DNA of 5,298 bases from Iamia sp035765045 (GTDB lineage Bacteria > Actinomycetota > Acidimicrobiia > Acidimicrobiales > Iamiaceae), in NCBI GenBank assembly GCA_035765045.1, contig DASTYI010000059.1:1-5298 (forward strand), given 5' to 3'. The number at the start of each line of letters is the position of its first letter. The stretch's first letter is position 1. A program made the translations under genes and the position numbers. This document shows positions 1 through 5,298 of this stretch, in pieces. Under the pieces are notes generated by a model. That model saw only the letters and a list, made by a program, of their open reading frames with translations. It ran no database searches and had not been told where the DNA came from.

Positions 1-37
1 CAGATCCGACGGCTTCCCGTCGGATCTGATCGCCAGT
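1..37. repeat. Palindromic hairpin repeat, copy 1 (left arm cut by window edge)
   Basis: The visible part is a 12-bp perfect stem (CAGATCCGACGG paired with CCGTCGGATCTG) around a CTTC loop at 13-16. The right arm continues to 34. It is identical base for base to 2655-2691 of the second copy over all 37 positions. The six further bases expected in the left arm would lie before the window. It ends only a few bases before the ribosome-binding site of the ABC ATPase. It could be the terminator of an unseen upstream gene, a leader hairpin of the ABC operon, or a member of a dispersed palindromic repeat family. A terminator-like role is most likely, although no T-tract follows. Confidence 0.85.
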
Positions 38-40
38 ACG

Positions 41-46
41 AGGAGG
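41..46 (+). promoter_or_regulatory. Shine-Dalgarno site of the ABC ATPase gene
   Basis: AGGAGG, continuing into a run of G, lies 11 bases before the GTG at 58. This supports GTG 58 as the start. The GTG at 50 is in another frame and too close to the site. Confidence 0.7.
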
Positions 47-57
47 GGGGTGGGGCG

Positions 58-711
58 GTGCTGGCCGGGCGGGGGCTGGTGCGGCGGTTCGGGGCGACGG
101 TGGCCCTCGCCGGGGTCGACGTCGCCATCGGTCGGGGCGAGTCGGTGGCGGCCATGGGGCCGAGCGGGTCGGGCAAGTCGACCCTCCTCCACTGCCTGGC
201 CGGGATCGAGCGGCCCGACGAGGGCGCGGTGTGGCTCGGCGGGAGGCGCATCGACGGGCTGTCGGAGCGGGAGCGGAGCCGGATCCGGGCCGCCGACCTC
301 GGCTTCGTCTTCCAGTCCGGCCAGCTGCTCCCCGAGCTGCCGGCGGTCGAGAACGTGGCCCTGCCGCTGATGCTGACCGGCACGGCCCGGCGCCGGGCGG
401 TGGCCGAGGCGGCCCGCTGGTTCGGGCCCCTCGGCATCGACGGCCTGGAGCGCCGCCGGCCCGGCGAGCTGTCGGGCGGGCAGGCCCAGCGGGTCGCCAT
501 CGCCCGGGCCCTGGTGGCCGCGCCCCGGGCCGTCTTCGCCGACGAGCCCACCGCCGCCCTCGACCGGACGACCGGCCACGAGGTCGTCGAGCTCCTGGTC
601 GACGCCTGCCAGGCCTCGGGGGCGGCGCTGCTCGTCGTCACCCACGATCCGGAGGTGGCCGCCGCCTGCGACCGCACCATCCACCTGCGCGACGGCGAGG
701 TCGTCCGGTGA
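58..711 (+). CDS. ABC transporter ATP-binding protein, LolD/MacB type
   Basis: 217-residue nucleotide-binding subunit that hydrolyses ATP on the cytoplasmic face to drive its partner permease. All core motifs are present in order: Walker A GPSGSGKST at 34-42, Q-loop Gln86, signature LSGGQ at 138-142, Walker B AVFADE at 158-163 with catalytic Glu163, D-loop ALD at 167-169 and H-loop His196. The stretch from about 89 to 106 (QLLPEL, then ENVALPLML) and DEPTAALD are typical of the LolD/MacB/FtsE branch that pairs with FtsX-like permeases; that branch usually has DEPTGALD or DEPTGNLD. Length fits a single-domain ATPase of the family. The GTG start has a good Shine-Dalgarno site upstream. The stop overlaps the permease start by 4 bases, so the two are almost certainly co-translated. 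The class is secure; the substrate is unknown. Confidence 0.96.
   Translation: MLAGRGLVRRFGATVALAGVDVAIGRGESVAAMGPSGSGKSTLLHCLAGIERPDEGAVWLGGRRIDGLSERERSRIRAADLGFVFQSGQLLPELPAVENVALPLMLTGTARRRAVAEAARWFGPLGIDGLERRRPGELSGGQAQRVAIARALVAAPRAVFADEPTAALDRTTGHEVVELLVDACQASGAALLVVTHDPEVAAACDRTIHLRDGEVVR
697..700 (+). promoter_or_regulatory. Probable ribosome-binding site of the permease, inside the ATPase gene
   Basis: GAGG sits 7 bases before the GTG at 708, within the last codons of the ATPase. With the GTGA start/stop overlap it argues for translational coupling and for 708 as the permease start. Confidence 0.5.
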
Positions 712-2642
712 CCGTGCTGCGGATCACCGGCCTGCTGGCCCGCCGGGGCGGCGGGCGGCAGTGGACCGTCCTCGGGCTGACGACCGTCGGCGTCCTGGCC
801 GCCACCGCCCTGGCCCTGCTGGCCCTCTCGGTCAGCCCCGCCCTCGGGGCCCGCGGCGACCGGACGTCGTGGCGCTTCGCCACCCCGGCGGCCGAGCCGG
901 CGACGGCCCCCGCCGTCCAGAGCACCCGGCTCGACGCCTACCGGGGGCAGGAGATCGTGATCGTCGACCTGGCCGCCACCGGCGTGGCCCCGCCGCCGGT
1001 CCCGCCCGGGCTCGACCGCTTCCCGGCGCCGGGCGAGGTCGTCCTCTCGCCGGCCCTGGCCGAGCTGGTCGCCACCGAGCCGGCCGCCGCCCTCGGTGAC
1101 CGCTTCGGCGGCACCGTCGTCGGCCAGGTCGGTCCCGCCGGCCGGGCCATCGCCGGCGACCTCGTCGCCGTGGTCGGCCACACCCCCGACACGATCCCCG
1201 GGGGCGAGGCCACGCCGATCGCCTCCTTCGCCACCACCGGCCGCCACGGCGACCTGGAGAGCTACCAGGTGATGGCCCAGCTGGCCGCCGTGCTGCTGGT
1301 CGTGCCGACCCTGCTCCTCGTCGGCGCCCTGGCCCGGCTGACCGCGGCGCAGCGCGAGCAGCGGCTCGCCGCCCTCCGCCTTGTCGGCGCCACGCCCGGG
1401 CTCGTCGTCGCCGTCACCGCCCTGGAGACGGCGGTCGCCGCCCTCCTCGGCGCCCTCGGCGGGGTGGCGACCTACCTCACCGTGCTGCCCGCCGCGGCCC
1501 GGATCGAGCTGGCCGGCGGCCCCTTCGCCCTGGCCGACCTCCGCCTCGGTGCCGGAGCGCTGCTCGCCGCCGTGGCCGTCGTCCCCGTGCTCGCCGCCGT
1601 CAGCGCCACCGTCGCCCTGCGGCGGGTCGTGATCGGCCCCCTCGGCGTCAGCCGGCGGACCGCCGGGCGCCGCCCCCGGGTGGTGCGGCTGGCGGTCGTG
1701 CCCGTGGCCTGGATCGCCCTGGTGGCGACGGCCGGGGACATGTCCGAGGGGGACTCGACGGCGCCGATCCTCCTCGGCCTCGGCGCCGTGATCCTCACCC
1801 TCGCCGTCGTCGGCCCGTGGCTGACGTGGGTCGTCGGCGCCCTGATGGCCCGCCTCGGCCGCCGGCCCGGGCCCGTCCTCGCCGGCCGGCGCATCACCGA
1901 CGACGCCCGCGGCACCTACCGCACGGTGAGCGGGATGGTGCTGGCCGGGCTGATCGCCGGCTTCCTGTTCGGCGTGATCCCGACGATCCGGGCCGTGTCG
2001 GCCGACGTGGAGCGGCTCGACGAGGCCACCGACCTGTCCGTCGCCGTGCGGACCGAGGACGAGGCCGTGATCGAGCGGATCGCCGGCACCGACGAGCTGG
2101 GCTGGTGGTCCGAGGGCGGGTGGTCCACCGGCACCGTGGTGGCCGAGGCCGGCACCGACGTCGAGGTCCTCCGCACCGCCATCCTCGCCGCCGGCGCCGA
2201 CGTCTCATCCTACGCCGACCTCGACGCCGAGGCCCGGTTGATGGTCGAGGACCTGGGGCGGGCCAGCGTGGTGATGTCGCTCGCCGCCCTCGGCTTGGCC
2301 ACGGTGGCCACCGCCATCGGGGGCACGGCGTCGATCCTCGACCAGCGGGTGACGCTGGCCCGGCTGCGTCTGGCCGGCACGTCGCTGCGGGTGCTCCAGC
2401 GGGCCCGGCGCTGGCAGGCGGTCGTCCCGCTCGGGCTGGCCAGCATCGGTGCCATGGCCAGCGGGGCGGTGGCCTCCCAGATCCTGATGGTGGCGGTCGG
2501 CGCCCGCGAGGAGCACGTCGTCGGCCCCGACCTGGGCCCGATGGCGGCCCTGGGCCTGGCCGCCCTGCTGGCCGGCGTGGCCGCCATCGCCCTGACCCGC
2601 CCCGTCCTCGTCGCCGCCACCCGCGCCACCCCGAGGGAGTAG
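708..2642 (+). CDS. FtsX-like ABC transporter permease, ten predicted membrane segments
   Basis: 644-residue inner-membrane partner of the preceding ATPase. Hydrophobic stretches lie at about 20-42, 190-210, 232-257, 275-302, 326-343, 353-378, 407-427, 521-541, 572-597 and 611-629. There are two outside loops, one of about 146 residues after segment 1 and one of about 92 after segment 7. This is the actinobacterial layout of two FtsX domains joined by a central pair of segments. The cytoplasmic stretch after segment 2, REQRLAALRLVGAT (216-229), is a hallmark of the family. It recurs in weaker form after segment 8 as DQRVTLARLRLAGTS (545-559), showing the internal duplication. The frame stays open leftwards to 231, but starting there would overlap most of the ATPase. 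GTG 708 gives the classic 4-base overlap and a normal positively charged N-terminus. The large loops may contact a lipid, lipoprotein or peptide substrate, or a partner protein; which one is not visible. Confidence 0.93.
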   Translation: MTVLRITGLLARRGGGRQWTVLGLTTVGVLAATALALLALSVSPALGARGDRTSWRFATPAAEPATAPAVQSTRLDAYRGQEIVIVDLAATGVAPPPVPPGLDRFPAPGEVVLSPALAELVATEPAAALGDRFGGTVVGQVGPAGRAIAGDLVAVVGHTPDTIPGGEATPIASFATTGRHGDLESYQVMAQLAAVLLVVPTLLLVGALARLTAAQREQRLAALRLVGATPGLVVAVTALETAVAALLGALGGVATYLTVLPAAARIELAGGPFALADLRLGAGALLAAVAVVPVLAAVSATVALRRVVIGPLGVSRRTAGRRPRVVRLAVVPVAWIALVATAGDMSEGDSTAPILLGLGAVILTLAVVGPWLTWVVGALMARLGRRPGPVLAGRRITDDARGTYRTVSGMVLAGLIAGFLFGVIPTIRAVSADVERLDEATDLSVAVRTEDEAVIERIAGTDELGWWSEGGWSTGTVVAEAGTDVEVLRTAILAAGADVSSYADLDAEARLMVEDLGRASVVMSLAALGLATVATAIGGTASILDQRVTLARLRLAGTSLRVLQRARRWQAVVPLGLASIGAMASGAVASQILMVAVGAREEHVVGPDLGPMAALGLAALLAGVAAIALTRPVLVAATRATPRE

Positions 2643-2694
2643 CGAACCGGCGATCAGATCCGACGGCTTCCCGTCGGATCTGATCGCCAGTTCG
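2643..2694. repeat. Palindromic hairpin repeat, copy 2 (complete); possible terminator
   Basis: GGCGATCAGATCCGACGG (2649-2666) pairs perfectly over 18 bp with 2671-2688 around a CTTC loop. Beyond a single C/A mismatch (2648/2689), five more pairs extend it to 2643 and 2694, giving 23 pairs in 24 positions. It starts directly after the permease stop codon, so it is well placed to end the ABC operon transcript or protect its 3' end. There is no run of T after it, so it would be a U-tract-less terminator, as is common in GC-rich actinobacteria. Positions 2655-2691 equal the copy at 1-37. Confidence 0.9.
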
Positions 2695-2715
2695 GGGTGT
2701 GCCACCCTCGTCGGC

Positions 2716-3951
2716 GTGGAGGAGGACGTCGCCGACGCCGGGCCGGGACCCGACCGGACCCGGCGAGGGGTGCTGCTCGGCGGGGCCGGGCTGGCCGGGG
2801 CCGGGATCGCGGCCGCCGCCATGGCCGCCATCGGGCGCGGCGGTGACGACGACGGCGGGTCCACCACCCTGCCTCGCCCCGGGGCGACGGCGCCGGCCGG
2901 CTCGCCCCCCGGCGGCTGGCGCGACGCCACCCGCGACCACGGGGCCCAGGGCACCGGCGCCGGCGACGACCGGGGCGCCCTCCAGGACGCCCTCGACGCC
3001 GCCGCCGCCGAGGGCACCGGCCTCCTCCGGGGCGGCACCGTCCACCTCGGCCCCGGCGTCTTCCCGATCAGCGGCAGCCTCTTCCTCCGCACCGGCGTGA
3101 CCCTCCGGGGCTCCGGCCCGGGCACGGTGATCAAGCTCCTGCCCGGCGCCGACGAGCCCGCCCTGGTCATCGAGACGAACCCCGACGGCACCCCGGTGGC
3201 CAACGCCGCCATCCGCGACCTCACCCTCGACGGCTCGACCGACGCCCACACCCCCGGCCGCCACGGCATCGCCCTGCGGGGCAACAACCGGGGCGGGCAG
3301 ACGCCGCTCACCGGGAGCGACTCCTTCCACCTGATCGCCGACGTGATCGTCGCCTACTTCGGCGGCCACGGCATCGCCATCGGCATCGACCCGCCCGGGG
3401 GCGGCACCCCCGCCGAGGTCCGCGCCGCCCGCATCCTCCACGCCGTCGTGTTCGACTGCGCCAAGGCCGCCACCGGCGGCGACCGGGCCGGCATCCTCGT
3501 CGGCGGCACCGACGGCACCCTCGTGGCCTGCGACGTGGCCAGCAGCGGCGGGCCCGGCTACCTGATCACCCGGGGCAACAACCGGCTGGAGGGCTGCAAG
3601 GGCTACTTCAACGAGGGCGAGTTCGTCATCCAGGGCGGGCGCAACCAGCTGACCGGCTGCCAGGCCCAGGACAGCTTCGGCGACGGCTTCGTCGTGCGCG
3701 GGGCCGAGAGCTCGTCGCTCGTCGGGTGCCAGGCCGACTCCAACACCGGCGTCGGCTTCCGGCTCGACGGCGCCCGCTCGGTCGTGGCCAGCGGGCTCGC
3801 CGCCTTCCGCCGGGGCGACCGCCGCGCCGACGGCCCCGGCGTCGTGCTCGAGAACGGCACGGCGCGCTGCTACCTCAGCGGCGTCGTCACCGGCTTCCCC
3901 GTCGCCGTCGAGGGCGAGAACCCGGACGGCATCACCCAGATCGTCACCTGA
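2716..3951 (+). CDS. Tat-exported right-handed beta-helix protein, Pectate_lyase_3-like
   Basis: 411 residues. The N-terminus has a twin-arginine pattern (TRRGVLL, Arg16-Arg17) and a hydrophobic stretch at about 18-39, then a Gly/Pro/Asp-rich linker to about 67, so it is probably exported folded or stays membrane-anchored. Residues 74-96 (DHGAQGTGAGDDRGALQDAL and following) and 107-139 (GGTVHLGPGVF, then GVTLRGSGPGTVI) match the opening of the Pectate_lyase_3 beta-helix. From about 164 onward there are repeating rungs of 21-24 residues. The family includes polysaccharide lyases, hydrolases and epimerases as well as non-catalytic proteins; no catalytic residues can be assigned, so the sugar or other ligand is unknown. 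All six cysteines lie in rung register. The GTG start lacks an upstream Shine-Dalgarno site. The next in-frame GTG (2770) would destroy the Tat motif, so 2716 is kept with some doubt. The gene lies 73 bases after the permease stop, beyond the hairpin. Confidence 0.87.
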   Translation: MEEDVADAGPGPDRTRRGVLLGGAGLAGAGIAAAAMAAIGRGGDDDGGSTTLPRPGATAPAGSPPGGWRDATRDHGAQGTGAGDDRGALQDALDAAAAEGTGLLRGGTVHLGPGVFPISGSLFLRTGVTLRGSGPGTVIKLLPGADEPALVIETNPDGTPVANAAIRDLTLDGSTDAHTPGRHGIALRGNNRGGQTPLTGSDSFHLIADVIVAYFGGHGIAIGIDPPGGGTPAEVRAARILHAVVFDCAKAATGGDRAGILVGGTDGTLVACDVASSGGPGYLITRGNNRLEGCKGYFNEGEFVIQGGRNQLTGCQAQDSFGDGFVVRGAESSSLVGCQADSNTGVGFRLDGARSVVASGLAAFRRGDRRADGPGVVLENGTARCYLSGVVTGFPVAVEGENPDGITQIVT

Positions 3952-3961
3952 GCGCGACGGA

Positions 3962-3987
3962 GCCCGGGCCGCCGTGGCGACCCGGGC
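3962..3987. terminator. Hairpin between convergent genes, candidate bidirectional terminator
   Basis: GCCCGGG (3962-3968) pairs with CCCGGGC (3981-3987) across a 12-base loop, starting 11 bases after the beta-helix stop. It lies in the 62-bp gap between two converging genes, where a terminator is expected. No T-tract follows on either strand. Confidence 0.5.
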
Positions 3988-3992
3988 CCCGG

Positions 3993-4006
3993 GGATCAGG
4001 GGATCC
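3993..4006. terminator. Small second hairpin next to the FAS1 stop
   Basis: GGATC (3993-3997) pairs with GATCC (4002-4006) around a 4-base loop. The direct repeat GATCAGG occurs at 3994-4000 and 4007-4013. It lies just beyond the stop of the leftward FAS1 gene and may help end that transcript; on its own it is weak. Confidence 0.3.
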
Positions 4007-4013
4007 GATCAGG

Positions 4014-4721
4014 TCACGCCGGGGGCATCAGGACGGTGTCGATGATGTGGACGGTGGCGTTCGACGTGGTCACGTTCCCGCAGACCACCATCGCCTCGCC
4101 GTTGATCGTCAGGGTCTCGCCGTCGGCGGCGATCTCGACGCTGTCACCGTTGAGCATGGTCAGCTCGCCGGCCTCGGCCAGCTGGTCGGCGTCCATCTTC
4201 CCGCCGTCGTAGACGTGGTAGGTGAGGATGTCGGTCAGCAGCTCGGTGTCGGCCAGCACGGCGTCGAGGTCCTCGGCCGGGATCTTCTCGAAGGCGGTGT
4301 TGGCCGGGGCGAAGATCGTGTACTCGGCGTCGGGCGCGTTGAGGGCGTCGACCAGGTCGGCGGCCGTGACGGCGTCGACCAGCGTGCTCAGGACGGGGTT
4401 GTTGCTGGCCGCGGTGCCGGCGGTGTCGTCGGCCATGCCGGCGCTGCTGCCCTCGCCGTCGGCGGGGATCTCCGCACAGGCGGGACCGACGGGCTCGACG
4501 GCCTCGCCGCCCTCCTCGGCCATGGTGTCGTCGCTGCCCTCGGTGGTGGCCGGGTCGTCGGCCATGGTGTCGTCGCTGCCGGTGTCGGCCTCGGTGGTCT
4601 GCTCGGTGCTGTCGCCACCGGTGTCGGCGGCGTCGTCCTCGTCGTCACCGCAGGCGGCGGCGATCAGCGACAGCGACGCCAGCAGGGCCAGCAAGGTCAT
4701 CCAGGGCTTCTTGGTGCGCAT
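4014..4721 (-). CDS. MPB70/MPT83-like fasciclin (FAS1) domain lipoprotein
   Basis: 235 residues. A signal peptide (MRTKKPW, then a hydrophobic core at about 8-23) ends in IAAAC, with Cys24 as the likely lipid-anchored residue, so the protein should sit on the outer face of the membrane. Residues 25-80 are an acidic Asp/Glu/Ser/Thr linker containing a 14-residue repeat (GSDDTMA at 48-54 and 62-68). The FAS1 domain at about 107-235 has the H1 motif YTIFAPANTAF (134-144), the Tyr-His pair in LTYHV (Y168, H169) and the H2 motif NATVHIIDTVLMP (221-233). Comparison from memory with mycobacterial MPB70/MPT83 shows the same VGPxCAE entry, the ASNNP before the first helix, VVCG near the end and the LMPPA C-terminus. 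Cys82 and Cys214 match the disulfide pair of MPB70. FAS1 domains serve adhesion or protein-protein contact. An upstream AGAGGA supports this ATG. Confidence 0.94.
   Translation of the reverse strand: MRTKKPWMTLLALLASLSLIAAACGDDEDDAADTGGDSTEQTTEADTGSDDTMADDPATTEGSDDTMAEEGGEAVEPVGPACAEIPADGEGSSAGMADDTAGTAASNNPVLSTLVDAVTAADLVDALNAPDAEYTIFAPANTAFEKIPAEDLDAVLADTELLTDILTYHVYDGGKMDADQLAEAGELTMLNGDSVEIAADGETLTINGEAMVVCGNVTTSNATVHIIDTVLMPPA
4516..4580 (-). repeat. Short direct repeat in the FAS1 linker
   Basis: A 23-bp stretch at 4516-4538 is repeated exactly at 4558-4580. The 42-bp period is 14 codons, so the repeat adds GSDDTMA-containing units in frame. It most likely sets the length of the flexible acidic spacer between the lipid anchor and the FAS1 domain. 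Confidence 0.8.
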
Positions 4722-4732
4722 GGTGGAGGGGG

Positions 4733-4738
4733 TCCTCT
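4733..4738 (-). promoter_or_regulatory. Shine-Dalgarno site of the FAS1 gene
   Basis: Reading leftward, AGAGGA lies 11 bases before the ATG at 4721-4719. It supports this start and, with it, the intact lipoprotein signal peptide. Confidence 0.6.
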
Positions 4739-4743
4739 CGGGT

Positions 4744-4773
4744 GGGGGGATGCCGAGGGTTCGGCGTCCCCCC
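4744..4773 (-). promoter_or_regulatory. Leader hairpin or dyad just upstream of the FAS1 ribosome-binding site
   Basis: GGGGGGA (4744-4750) pairs with TCCCCCC (4767-4773) and GCCGA (4752-4756) with TCGGC (4761-4765), around a 4-base loop at 4757-4760. That is 13 pairs of 14, the exception being 4751/4766 (T-G in the + strand, A-C in the FAS1 mRNA). It sits 5 bases from the Shine-Dalgarno site. It may be a stable 5' leader structure of the FAS1 mRNA, an operator dyad, or a terminator for rightward transcription. No convincing promoter boxes were found around it. Confidence 0.6.
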
Positions 4774-4815
4774 GCTCCCGGATTGGCCCCTGTCCCGTGG
4801 TGGGCGTCCGGGTCG

Positions 4816-5298
4816 CCGCGGGTGATCGGCTCGGGGGCGGGTGGCGTCGGTCGTAGAGATGGCTGTGATGACGGGTGGGGTGCGGTTGTCGCGGGGGTTC
4901 GGCCGGGTGGATGGTGGGTCGCCTCGGGGGCGGGGCGGGACCGTTGGGGCGGGGCTGGCTCGGTGGGCGGCGGGGCGGCGCGGGCGGTCGGCTTGGGTCC
5001 GGGGTGCGTCGGGCGTACCGACGGCTGTGGTGGCGGCGGGGCGGGTGGTCGCGGGCGGTCGGTTCGCAGGGGAGTGGCGTGGTCGTACCGATGGCTGTGG
5101 TGGCGGCGGGGCGGGTGGTCGCGGGCGATCGGTTCGGGTCCGGGGTGCGTCGGTCGTACCGATGGCTGGTGCGACGGTGACCGCTGGGCGCGGGCGATCG
5201 GCTCGCAGGGGATTGGCGTGGTCGACCGACGCTGGGGCGGCGGCGGTGCGGGTGGGCGCGGGCGATCGACTCGGGTCTGGGGTGCGTCGGTCGTAGGG
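4816..5298. repeat. G-rich tandem array of ~70-bp units with two alternating unit types, runs off the window
   Basis: The anchor motif GCGGGCGATCGGTTCG and its variants recurs with its TCGG core (TCGA in the last unit) at about 4826, 4899, 4988, 5059, 5129, 5198 and 5267, i.e. steps of 73, 89, 71, 70, 69 and 69. After the anchor, type 1 (GGTCCGGGGTGCGTCGG) follows at 4996, 5137 and 5274, and type 2 (CAGGGGAGTGGCGTGGTCG or close) at 5067 and 5206. The order is therefore 1-2-1-2-1, with a higher-order period of 137-141 bp. Over 53 bases, 5014-5066 and 5084-5136 differ at only two positions. The leftmost units are more degenerate. Unit lengths are not multiples of three and stops or frames are not conserved, so it is read as non-coding. 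No other gene or RNA was seen in 4774-5298. Confidence 0.88.
4926..4954 (+). other. Potential G-quadruplex sequence
   Basis: Five G-tracts of 5, 4, 3, 4 and 4 (4926-4930, 4932-4935, 4937-4939, 4946-4949, 4951-4954) are separated by loops of 1, 1, 6 and 1 bases. This fits the usual four-tract pattern on the + strand. It lies in the irregular 89-bp unit of the array. Such motifs are frequent by chance in G-skewed DNA. Confidence 0.45.

Noticed and set aside
231..707. N-terminal extension of the permease frame
   Set aside because: The extension is Arg/Pro/Gly-rich, lies entirely inside the ATPase gene in another frame, and has no membrane or domain features. GTG 708 with the GTGA overlap is far better.
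1..2694. Composite mobile element bounded by the two palindromes
   Set aside because: There is no transposase, integrase or target-site duplication, and the palindromes are direct copies of a hairpin at gene ends. Kept only as a question about recombination between them.
1894..3441. Long leftward open reading frames (515 and 368 codons) opposite the permease and beta-helix genes
   Set aside because: They lie antisense to well-supported genes and have the Gly/Arg/Pro-rich, low-complexity composition expected from the reverse of GC-rich coding DNA. They cross the palindrome and intergenic gap and contain no recognisable motif.
3994..4013. Decayed third copy of the palindromic repeat at the convergent gene ends
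   Set aside because: It shares only GATCAG and ATCCGA-like words with the true copies and lacks the long stem and CTTC loop.
4841..5296. Gly/Arg-rich open reading frame of 151 residues through the repeat array, and an overlapping one of 101 residues in another frame
   Set aside because: Both simply reflect the G-rich repeats. Unit lengths of 69-73 and 89 shift the frame from unit to unit, so the same DNA repeat is read differently each time. No domain or convincing ribosome-binding site is visible.
4816..5298. CRISPR array
   Set aside because: Whole units repeat end to end with graded similarity. There are no short constant repeats separated by unique spacers of even length, and no cas gene is visible.
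4816..5298. Iteron-type replication origin or parS-like partition site
   Set aside because: No AT-rich unwinding region, DnaA boxes, rep gene or parAB gene is in the window. The repeats alone do not support it.

Overview
The window is very GC-rich (roughly three quarters G+C by eye). Its codons end almost always in G or C, GTG starts are used, and the gene families are typical of Actinomycetota. The MPB70/MPT83-type fasciclin lipoprotein and the ABC/FtsX pair with a ten-segment permease fit a high-GC actinobacterium. A member of the Acidimicrobiia is plausible, but this is a guess from style and no marker gene is present.

Layout, left to right. Positions 1-37 hold a palindromic repeat cut by the window edge. 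Then comes a two-gene operon on the + strand: an ABC ATPase of the LolD/MacB type (58-711), overlapped by 4 bases by an FtsX-like permease (708-2642). One base position after the permease stop begins a second, complete copy of the palindrome (2643-2694), so the operon is bracketed by two copies of one hairpin element 2654 bp apart. Next, on the + strand, is a Tat-signal-bearing right-handed beta-helix protein of the Pectate_lyase_3 type (2716-3951). It converges on a leftward MPB70-like FAS1 lipoprotein (4014-4721), with hairpins in the 62-bp gap between the two stops. The leader of the FAS1 gene carries a strong 14-position hairpin (4744-4773). From about 4816 to the right edge there is no credible gene, but a G-rich tandem array of units about 70 bp long. 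Two unit types alternate, giving a higher-order period of about 140 bp.

How the genes relate: three of the four products act at or outside the membrane. The ABC pair probably moves a lipid, lipoprotein or peptide, or strains the envelope mechanically. The beta-helix protein is predicted to be exported folded, and the FAS1 protein is a surface lipoprotein. There is no sequence evidence that all four work in one pathway; only the ATPase and permease are clearly a unit. The least explained parts are non-coding: the paired palindromes and the alternating array upstream of the FAS1 gene.
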